Origin: Lachnospiraceae bacterium
Lineage (GTDB): Bacteria; Bacillota; Clostridia; Lachnospirales; Lachnospiraceae
Length of the DNA: 9,639 nt
Assembly (NCBI GenBank): GCA_009774155.1
Contig: VSNE01000045.1
Span: forward strand, 1 to 9,639
Reading direction: 5' to 3'
The notes under the pieces were generated by a model that was given only the letters and a program-made list of their open reading frames with translations, did no database searches and was not told where the DNA came from. This document shows positions 1-5,515 of this stretch, piece by piece (positions within the stretch are counted from its first letter, which is position 1; each line of letters begins with the position of its first letter). The position numbers and the translations under genes were made by a program.

Positions 1-476
1 AGCCCCTCCTTATCCAAATCCAGAAGCGCTGCCATAAGTCTGGCCTTGGCCCGGTAATTCTTCCGCAGATATTCCTCCAGCAGCGTCTCTGCCTCTTCCC
101 GGGAAATCTGAAGCGTCAGCTTCCTGCTCTGCTTCTGCACCACCTGCCTCTTCACCGGAAGCACAGTCTTTAATGCCTGGTTCATGGTGGAGCCGTAAGT
201 ATCCCTCATCCATCCTGCCATGGCAATCAGCTGGGATTCGGCTTTCACGCTGCCCTCCACGATTCCTGACAGTTCCTTTATCCTATCTAGGGGATAATCT
301 GCCTCATCCGCAAATCCGACCACATACCCCTTCATCAGACGGTTTCCCTTTCCGAAAGGGACATTCACCTTCATGCCAATCTGAAGCCGGTCCTTCAGCT
401 CCTCCGGTACATGGTACTGGAAAATCCGATCCAGCTTTTCGTGGGAAATGTCCACGATGACATTGACGAACTCCAT
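1..476 (-). CDS. priA: Primosomal protein N' (PriA helicase), N-terminal part, cut by window edge
   Basis: PriA is the superfamily 2 helicase that recognises abandoned replication forks and reloads the replisome. Only the first 158 codons are visible; the gene runs off the left edge, so the helicase and zinc-binding parts are not seen. The protein starts MEFVNVIVDISHEKLDRIF, followed by a GMKVNVPFG segment and a GYVVGF strand. This is the usual N-terminal 3'-DNA-end-binding fold of PriA (family: xVIVDxxxxxLDxxFxYxVP, then VPFG and GxVV). The following MAGWMRDTYGST and LPVKRQ segments fit the start of the winged-helix region. The start is the ATG at 476-474, preceded by AAGGAAG at 490-484 with 7 nt spacing. 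It lies 16 nt after the murE stop on the same strand, so the two are probably cotranscribed. Identification is by remembered family pattern, and the fit is good. Confidence 0.92.
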   Translation of the reverse strand, partial: MEFVNVIVDISHEKLDRIFQYHVPEELKDRLQIGMKVNVPFGKGNRLMKGYVVGFADEADYPLDRIKELSGIVEGSVKAESQLIAMAGWMRDTYGSTMNQALKTVLPVKRQVVQKQSRKLTLQISREEAETLLEEYLRKNYRAKARLMAALLDLDKEG

Positions 477-492
477 CCTCTATCTTCCTTCC

Positions 493-1965
493 TTAATGCT
501 CTGCCGCCAGCTCTTCCAAAACCTCCTGAATCAGAACACGTTCATCCATCGGATATTTTTTTCCTTTAATCTCCTGGTAATCCTCATGGCCTTTTCCTGC
601 CAGAACGATAACGTCGCCCTTCCGGCCATGCTCAATTACATAGCGGATTGCTTCCTTCCGGTCGCTGATCTCCACATATTTTCCGTTTGTTTTCGCCATG
701 CCTGTTTTGATATCGTCAATAATTGCCTGCGGCTCTTCAAATCTTGGGTTATCAGAGGTGATAACCGTCAGATCCGCCAGCCTGCCGGACACCTCCCCCA
801 TCTCATAGCGGCGCAGCCGGGAACGATTCCCCCCGCAGCCGAATACGCAGACCAGACGCTTCGGGCAATATTCCTTCAATGTCAGAAGCAGACTTTCCAG
901 GCTCATGGCATTATGCGCATAATCAATCATCAGAATAAAATCATCAGACACCTTCACCATCTCAATGCGCCCTTTTGTCTTTACCGTCCCCAGCGCTTCC
1001 TTCAGATCTGCCTGCGATACTTTGAAATGTTCACAGATGGCAATGGCAATCAAAGAATTATACACACTGAATTTACCCGGAACATCAATTTCCACATCCA
1101 TACAGATCTTACCCGAAACATGATATTCCACGCCCAGGTAGCCGGGCCTTCCAATCAGCTTTACGCCGGATGCCCGGTAATCCGCCTTTTCAGAAAATCC
1201 AACCGTTTCCAGCTCGCACGTATGCCCCTGCATTACCATATCAAAATGCTCGTCATCCACGTTGGCAATGCCAATCCGGCACTGGCGGAACAGCATTCCT
1301 TTACATGCCGCATATTCCTCAAAGGAAGCATGCTCATTGGGCCCGATGTGATCCGGGGCCAGATTTGTAAAAATACCAAGCTCAAACGGAATCCCTGCCG
1401 TCCTGTGCATCATAAGCCCCTGGGAGGACACCTCCATAACGCAGACATCGCATCCCGCTTCCACCATTTTTGAAAAGTATTCCTGAATCAGATAGGATTC
1501 CGGCGTAGTATTGTCTGACGGAATATGCGTATCCCCGATAACCGTCTCAATCGTCCCAATCAGCCCCGCCTTGTAGCCCGCATGCTCCAGAATTTCTTTC
1601 ACCATGAAGGTAGTTGTAGTCTTGCCCTTTGTTCCTGTGATCCCGATAACCTTCATCTTCTCAGCCGGATAGTCAAAATAAGCAGCCGACAGCAGGGACA
1701 GCGCATACCGGGTGTCCTCCACCAGCAAAAGCGTCACATTCTGCGGCGTCTCCACCTTCCGTTCCGCAACTATAATCCTGGCTCCCTTTGCCGCAATCTC
1801 TTCTGTATGTTCATGGCTGTCATAGGCCGCGCCTTTAATACAGACAAACATGCACCCCTTTGTTACCTTCCTGGAATCATAGACCAGCTCGCTGATTTCT
1901 CCGTCCAGTGTTCCATTTATAATCTGATAGCTCAATTTTTCCAATAGTAATTTTACTGCTTTCAT
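493..1965 (-). CDS. murE: UDP-N-acetylmuramoyl-tripeptide synthetase (MurE), meso-diaminopimelate type
   Basis: Cytoplasmic ATP-dependent ligase that adds the third stem-peptide residue to UDP-MurNAc-L-Ala-D-Glu in peptidoglycan synthesis. At 490 residues it has normal MurE length and the three Mur ligase domains. Residues 1-100 are the UDP-binding N domain. The central domain has the P-loop GITGTKGKTTTT (108-119), EVSS (178-181) and the probable carbamoylated lysine K222 in YAACKGMLF. The C-terminal domain has IDYAH (347-351), FGCGGNR (375-381), DNPR (405-408) and GKGHE (457-461). In known MurE enzymes DNPR selects meso-DAP rather than lysine, so I infer a DAP substrate. Oddities are EVSSQGLMMHR where EVSSHAL is usual, and a DHIGPNEH segment where the common form is DHLDYHG. 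I recall such variants from Lachnospiraceae, where a second MurE-like ligase can occur. The start ATG at 1965 has GGAGG at 1976-1972, 6 nt away. It is first in an operon with priA. Confidence 0.9.
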   Translation of the reverse strand: MKAVKLLLEKLSYQIINGTLDGEISELVYDSRKVTKGCMFVCIKGAAYDSHEHTEEIAAKGARIIVAERKVETPQNVTLLLVEDTRYALSLLSAAYFDYPAEKMKVIGITGTKGKTTTTFMVKEILEHAGYKAGLIGTIETVIGDTHIPSDNTTPESYLIQEYFSKMVEAGCDVCVMEVSSQGLMMHRTAGIPFELGIFTNLAPDHIGPNEHASFEEYAACKGMLFRQCRIGIANVDDEHFDMVMQGHTCELETVGFSEKADYRASGVKLIGRPGYLGVEYHVSGKICMDVEIDVPGKFSVYNSLIAIAICEHFKVSQADLKEALGTVKTKGRIEMVKVSDDFILMIDYAHNAMSLESLLLTLKEYCPKRLVCVFGCGGNRSRLRRYEMGEVSGRLADLTVITSDNPRFEEPQAIIDDIKTGMAKTNGKYVEISDRKEAIRYVIEHGRKGDVIVLAGKGHEDYQEIKGKKYPMDERVLIQEVLEELAAEH

Positions 1966-2043
1966 AAAGGTCCTCCTTCTCTCTTTTTTCGGATTTCCAC
2001 AATTTTACAGCCGTTCCGCCGTTTCTGCCGCATATCAGGACTG

Positions 2044-2089
2044 AATTGCAACACATTTACTATAACATATTTGGGCAAGGGTTGCAATT
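2044..2089. promoter_or_regulatory. Inverted repeat in divergent promoter region, possible operator
   Basis: AATTGCAAC at 2044-2052 and its exact reverse complement GTTGCAATT at 2081-2089 are 9-bp arms 28 bp apart. The right arm contains the shared -35 box, and the pair flanks the murE -10. The wide spacing argues against an RNA hairpin. A protein binding both sites would cover both promoters. No regulator can be named. Confidence 0.35.
2059..2087 (-). promoter_or_regulatory. Probable sigma-A promoter of murE-priA
   Basis: Read on the minus strand: -35 TTGCAA at 2087-2082, a 17-bp spacer, and -10 TATAGT at 2064-2059 (five of six consensus bases). The predicted transcript would start near 2052 and have a leader of about 85 nt before the murE ATG at 1965. 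The -35 box is a palindrome that also serves the opposite promoter. Confidence 0.62.
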
Positions 2090-2110
2090 TCCCCTTTCCG
2101 CCATTATAAT
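2082..2110 (+). promoter_or_regulatory. Probable sigma-A promoter of the carbamate kinase gene
   Basis: -35 TTGCAA at 2082-2087, a 17-bp spacer, and a perfect -10 TATAAT at 2105-2110. Transcription would start near 2117, about 40 nt before the ATG at 2157. A second TATAAT at 2119-2124 lacks a convincing -35 box at the right distance. Confidence 0.65.
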
Positions 2111-2156
2111 GAATGAAATATAATGTTGAAATCTATTCAGAAATGAGGCCGCGCAT

Positions 2157-3086
2157 ATGAGTAAGAAAAAAGTCGTCGTTGCCCTTGGGCACAAAGCTCT
2201 CGGAACCACTTTCCCCGAACAGAAAACAGCCGTTAAGGCTGCTGCAAAAGCTGTCGCAGACTTAGTGGAGGCAGACTGTCAGATTGTCATCTCCCACAGC
2301 AATGCCCCCCAGGTGGGCATGATTCATACAGCCATGAACGAATTCGGCAAGCAGCATCCAGACTACACCTTCGCCCCCATGTCTGTCTGCTCTGCCATGA
2401 GCCAGGGATACATCGGCTATGATCTTCAGAATGCTGTCAGAGAGGAGCTTTTAAACCGCGGGTGCTTTCGTCCGGTCACGACGATCCTTACCCAGGTAAT
2501 CGTAAACCCCTATGACGCATCTTTTTATAAGCCTGTAAAAATTATCGGCCGTGTCATGACAAAGGAAGAGGCTGAGGCAGAAGAAGAAAAGGGAAATCAT
2601 ATAATCAAAACCGACGGCGGCTACCGCCGTATCGTCTCTGCACCGGAGCCGGAAGACATTGTAGAGATCGACGCTATCCGCACCCTTTCAGACGCGGGCC
2701 AGGTAGTCATCGCATGCGGCGGAGGCGGAATCCCGGTGCTCAGGCAGGGAAACCGTCTGAAGGGAGCCAGCGCAGTGATCGAAAAGGATCTGGCAAGCGG
2801 AAAGCTGGCAGAGCTTCTCGACGCTGATATGCTTCTGCTCCTGACAGGCGAGAAAAAGCTTTATCTGAATTATGGAAAAGAGGATTGTCAGCCTCTGGAC
2901 TCCGTCAGTGTGGAAAGGGCAGGAGCCTATATCGCCGACGGACAGTTTACGGAAGGTTCCATCCTGCCAAAGGTCGTCGCAGCCGTTTCCTTCGTCTCCG
3001 GCAAGCCGGGACGCGTGGCAGTCATCGCGGATTTGGAGGATGCGAAGAGCGCGCTGGAGGAAAAGGCCGGAACAATTTTTAAATAA
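2157..3086 (+). CDS. Carbamate kinase family protein, with divergent active-site motifs
   Basis: The 309-residue length and overall pattern match carbamate kinases (amino acid kinase fold), which interconvert carbamate plus ATP and carbamoyl phosphate plus ADP. The closest pattern I recall is the E. coli YqeA type, through PMSVCSAMSQGYIGYDLQNA (from residue 74), LTQV (111-114), CGGGGIPV (187-194), EKDLASGKLAEL (209-220) and SILPK (268-272). Several otherwise near-invariant substrate-loop motifs differ. The usual ALGGNAL is ALGHKAL (9-15), HGNGPQVG is HSNAPQVG (47-54), KPIG is KIIG (128-131), and the DAGRGxRR loop is shortened to DGGYRR (153-158). These sit where phosphate and carbamate bind, so activity or substrate may differ from ArcC. 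I give no symbol for that reason. The start ATG has TGAGG about 8 nt upstream. No arginine deiminase or other catabolic partner gene is adjacent. It converges on coaX with a 32-nt gap. Confidence 0.83.
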   Translation: MSKKKVVVALGHKALGTTFPEQKTAVKAAAKAVADLVEADCQIVISHSNAPQVGMIHTAMNEFGKQHPDYTFAPMSVCSAMSQGYIGYDLQNAVREELLNRGCFRPVTTILTQVIVNPYDASFYKPVKIIGRVMTKEEAEAEEEKGNHIIKTDGGYRRIVSAPEPEDIVEIDAIRTLSDAGQVVIACGGGGIPVLRQGNRLKGASAVIEKDLASGKLAELLDADMLLLLTGEKKLYLNYGKEDCQPLDSVSVERAGAYIADGQFTEGSILPKVVAAVSFVSGKPGRVAVIADLEDAKSALEEKAGTIFK

Positions 3087-3118
3087 AAAGAAGGAAACCC
3101 GGCAGGAGCAAAGGCCGT

Positions 3119-3883
3119 TTACTGATTTTTCTCATAGATGATCTGAAGTCCTTTCAGGAGCAGCGCATCATCCAGAATCATATTATGCCTGCAATGAGGA
3201 ATCAGCGCCTTTGCAAGTCCTCCGGTGGCCACAATCGTAAGCTTTTGTCCCATTTCCTCCTCCATACGCTCCAGCATTCCGTCAAGCAGAGCGGCATTTC
3301 CGTAGAATACGCCGCTTTTCATGCAGTCCACCGTATTCTTTCCGATCAGCCTTGCAGGGGGTTCAATACTGATCTTCGGAAGCTGTGCGGTTCTTGCCGT
3401 CAGCGTATCCGCCGATATCCGGACACCCGGAATAATCGCGCCGCCGATGTAGTTCTTTTTCCCGTCCACGATACAGATGGTTGTTGCCGTACCCATGTCA
3501 ATGATCGCGGCCGGAACCGGATATTCATGAACAACCGCCACTGCATTCACAATCCGGTCGCTTCCCACCTGCCTTGGATCATCCATCAGGATATTCAGTC
3601 CTGTCTTTACTCCCGGCCCGATCACCATAACCTCGCGATTCAGAATTTTCTCCATAGAATGCTTCACAATATTTGTAACAGGAGGAACTACGGAAGAGAT
3701 AATTCCTCCGTCCAGCTCATCCGTGCGGATTCCGTACAGCTCCAGAATGTTCTTAAAGCTGATCGCATATTCCAGCTCCGTTCTCGTGGACACGGTTGAC
3801 AAACGTTCCACAAAACAAATTTTCTTTCCTTCAATACATCCGACTACAATATTTGTATTTCCAATATCCACTGCTAAAATCAT
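3119..3883 (-). CDS. coaX: Type III pantothenate kinase
   Basis: CoaX phosphorylates pantothenate to 4'-phosphopantothenate, the first committed step of coenzyme A synthesis, and belongs to the ASKHA (acetate kinase/Hsp70/actin) superfamily. The 254-residue length is typical. Visible family signatures are the N-terminal phosphate-1 motif DIGNTN (6-11), GSDR (107-110) with the likely catalytic aspartate D109, the phosphate-2 motif DMGTATT (129-135), GGAIIPGVRIS (147-157), GKNTVDCMKSGVFYG (181-195) and the adenosine-binding ATGGLA (219-224). The start ATG at 3883 has GAGGA with 7 nt spacing. It lies divergent to coaBC across 205 bp, so two consecutive genes of the pathway are neighbours in opposite orientation. 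The 32-nt gap to the convergent carbamate kinase gene shows no clear terminator. Confidence 0.95.
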   Translation of the reverse strand: MILAVDIGNTNIVVGCIEGKKICFVERLSTVSTRTELEYAISFKNILELYGIRTDELDGGIISSVVPPVTNIVKHSMEKILNREVMVIGPGVKTGLNILMDDPRQVGSDRIVNAVAVVHEYPVPAAIIDMGTATTICIVDGKKNYIGGAIIPGVRISADTLTARTAQLPKISIEPPARLIGKNTVDCMKSGVFYGNAALLDGMLERMEEEMGQKLTIVATGGLAKALIPHCRHNMILDDALLLKGLQIIYEKNQ

Positions 3884-4075
3884 AGATTTATCCTCGTTCG
3901 TTTTTCTGATTTATTTTTGCATGCTTCAGGTTTCCTTCATGCCTTCCATAGTATCACGTTTTATTCTAAAAAAAAAGTGGCCTGACCATGCTTTTGCCGG
4001 AAGTTCCGCTTTACTTTTCGCCGGCCTTATGCCATATTTGATAATATGAGCAAAAATACAGAATCTAAGACCTAT

Positions 4076-4082
4076 GGAGGAG
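4076..4082 (+). promoter_or_regulatory. Ribosome binding site that sets the coaBC start
   Basis: GGAGGAG lies 6 nt before the ATG at 4089. An in-frame ATG at 4074 overlaps this site and has no ribosome binding site of its own, so the later ATG is the better start. Confidence 0.8.
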
Positions 4083-4088
4083 ATATCC

Positions 4089-5279
4089 ATGCTGAAAAAT
4101 AAATACGTGGTTCTCGGCGTAACCGGAAGCATTGCCGCCTACAAAACGGCTTCCCTTGCCAGCGCCCTGAAAAAGCTGCACTGTAACGTGCAGGTCATCA
4201 TGACAAAAAATGCGGCAAATTTTATTCATCCGATTACATTTGAAACATTGACCGGCAACAAATGTCTGATCGACACCTTTGACCGGAATTTTTCCTTTCA
4301 GGTGGAGCATATCTCTGTTGCCAAGCAGGCAGACCTGGCCCTGATCGCTCCTGCCTCCGCCGATATCATCGGAAAGCTGGCCCACGGCATTGCCGATGAT
4401 ATGCTGACCACCACCATTATGGCGTGCAAATGCAAAAAGCTGATTTCTCCGGCCATGAATACAGCCATGTTTGAAAATCCCGCCGTTCAGGACGGGCTGG
4501 AAATTTTAAGAAAATACGGCTATGAAATCATCGAGCCCGACCGGGGACTTCTGGCATGCGGAGATACCGGAGCCGGAAAGATGCCGGAGCCGGATGTACT
4601 CCTCTCTTATATTTTAAGGGAAGCCGCATATGAAAAGGACTTGGCCGGCAAAAGGGTGCTTGTCACTGCAGGACCCACCCAGGAAGCCATCGATCCGGTG
4701 AGGTATATTACAAATCATTCCACCGGCAAGATGGGATATGCCATCGCCAGAGCCGCCATGCTGCGCGGCGCCGACGTAACCCTTGTCTCCGGTCCTGTAA
4801 GCCTTGCTCCTCCTCCGTTTGTGAAGGTGATTCCGGTCAGATCCGCAGAGGACATGTTTCAGGCTGTGGTTCTGGCATCCGAAAAACAGGATGCCATTAT
4901 AAAAGCTGCCGCTGTGGCCGACTATGCGCCTGCTGCAGTCAGCCAGGAAAAGGTAAAGAAAAAAGACGGAAATATGAGCATTCCGCTTAAACGGACCAAG
5001 GATATTCTGCAATATCTGGGAGAGCATAAAAAAGAAGGCCAGTTCCTATGCGGCTTTTCCATGGAAACGGAACATATGCTTGAGAATTCCCGGGTAAAGC
5101 TGTTAAAGAAAAATGCGGATATGATTGTTGCCAATAATCTGAAGGTTGCGGGAGCCGGATTCGGTACGGACACCAATGTGATTACGCTGATTACAAAGGA
5201 CGCTGTGCAGGAGCTGCCGATTTTGAGTAAGGATCAGGCGGCTCATAAGATATTGGACCGGATTTTCGCCAATTCCTGA
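4089..5279 (+). CDS. coaBC: Bifunctional phosphopantothenoylcysteine decarboxylase / phosphopantothenate-cysteine ligase
   Basis: Catalyses ligation of cysteine to 4'-phosphopantothenate (CoaB) and FMN-dependent decarboxylation to 4'-phosphopantetheine (CoaC). The 396-residue fusion has normal length. The CoaC half (1 to about 180) shows GVTGSIAAYK (10-19), the catalytic histidine H74 in VEHIS, APASADIIGKLAHGIADD (87-104), PAMN (121-124) and the flap cysteine C157 in LACGDTGAGKM. The CoaB half starts near 185 with VTAGPTQEAIDPVRYITNHS (192-211), STGKMG, then AAAVADY (273-279), a lysine-rich KVKKK loop (288-292) and a C-terminal ANNLKVAGAGFGTDTN stretch. The upstream 205-bp gap shared with coaX has a GATAAT at 4040-4045 as a possible -10, but no good -35. 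Together with coaX the window covers pantothenate to phosphopantetheine. Confidence 0.96.
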   Translation: MLKNKYVVLGVTGSIAAYKTASLASALKKLHCNVQVIMTKNAANFIHPITFETLTGNKCLIDTFDRNFSFQVEHISVAKQADLALIAPASADIIGKLAHGIADDMLTTTIMACKCKKLISPAMNTAMFENPAVQDGLEILRKYGYEIIEPDRGLLACGDTGAGKMPEPDVLLSYILREAAYEKDLAGKRVLVTAGPTQEAIDPVRYITNHSTGKMGYAIARAAMLRGADVTLVSGPVSLAPPPFVKVIPVRSAEDMFQAVVLASEKQDAIIKAAAVADYAPAAVSQEKVKKKDGNMSIPLKRTKDILQYLGEHKKEGQFLCGFSMETEHMLENSRVKLLKKNADMIVANNLKVAGAGFGTDTNVITLITKDAVQELPILSKDQAAHKILDRIFANS

Positions 5280-5282
5280 AGT

Positions 5283-5325
5283 GTCTTTGAGATTTTCTTC
5301 CGTCTGCCGGAGGAAGGAAAAAGAC
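5283..5325. other. Imperfect hairpin after coaBC, possible transcription end
   Basis: Outer arms GTCTTT (5283-5288) and AAAGAC (5320-5325) can pair. An inner stem TTTTCTTCC (5293-5301) with GGAAGGAAA (5312-5320) allows 9 pairs with one G-U; the two stems compete at base 5320. It lies 4 nt after the coaBC stop. No U-run follows on either strand, so a terminator role is uncertain. Confidence 0.35.
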
Positions 5326-5339
5326 CCATAAATCAGTAT

Positions 5340-5368
5340 CGGGCCGGTGCATTTTCGGCACCGGCCCG
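5340..5368. terminator. Strong 11-bp GC hairpin between convergent units, terminator-like without U-run
   Basis: The arms CGGGCCGGTGC (5340-5350) and GCACCGGCCCG (5358-5368) are perfectly complementary with a 7-nt loop, and would form on either strand. On the minus strand it begins 3 nt after the closing helix of the permuted tRNA-like RNA. It could be that transcript's 3' terminator or a stabilising 3' hairpin. No T-run follows directly on either strand; on the minus strand the nearest is TTTTT at 5323-5319, about 16 nt beyond the stem. Classic intrinsic termination is therefore not proven. Confidence 0.55.
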
Positions 5369-5371
5369 GTT

Positions 5372-5505
5372 ATCCGGAAAGCAGAGAATCCTTCGGTGCT
5401 CTACCATCTGAGCTACATTTCCGGAGTCTTCCGGAAATGGCCGGGCTCGAACCGGCGACACCCTGATTCAGATTCATATAGAAGGATGATTCTCTATAGC
5501 CGGAT
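5372..5505 (-). ncRNA. Circularly permuted tRNA-like RNA linked to rtcB
   Basis: Read 5' to 3' on the minus strand, a tRNA core appears with its halves swapped. Variable loop GTGTC (5461-5457). T arm GCCGG-TTCGAGC-CCGGC (5456-5440). 3' acceptor strand CATTTCC (5439-5433). Cap GGA-AGAC-TCC. 5' acceptor strand GGAAATG (5422-5416). T8 A9. D arm GCTC-AGATGGTA-GAGC (5413-5398). A26. The acceptor arms pair perfectly (7 bp, or 10 bp with the cap). Tertiary-contact bases are kept: U8-A14, G15-C48, G18G19 with U55 C56, U54-A58. There is no CCA and no anticodon loop. Instead CC (5396-5395) faces GG (5463-5462), and flanks form a closing helix: CCTTC/GAAGG, AGAGAAT/ATTCTCT, ATCCGG/CCGGAT. A 17-nt bulge (5480-5464) and a 3-nt bulge remain. 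It begins 10 nt after the 725-residue gene's stop, so it is probably in the rtcB transcript. The core resembles tRNA-Phe. The permutation is directly visible; the function is inferred. Confidence 0.85.
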
Positions 5506-5515
5506 GCTTTACTGT

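Noticed and set aside
448..1473. Long plus-strand open frame opposite murE
   Set aside because: It is the antisense shadow of murE: no ribosome binding site, no recognisable motif, and a His/Arg/Leu-rich composition typical of antisense frames.
5380..5460. Decayed tRNA pseudogene or tRNA attachment-site remnant
   Set aside because: Integration at a tRNA duplicates its 3' end but does not place an intact 5' half right after it. The arms pair perfectly, tertiary-contact bases are intact, and the flanks form their own closing helix, which argues for a selected permuted RNA. No integrase is seen in the window.
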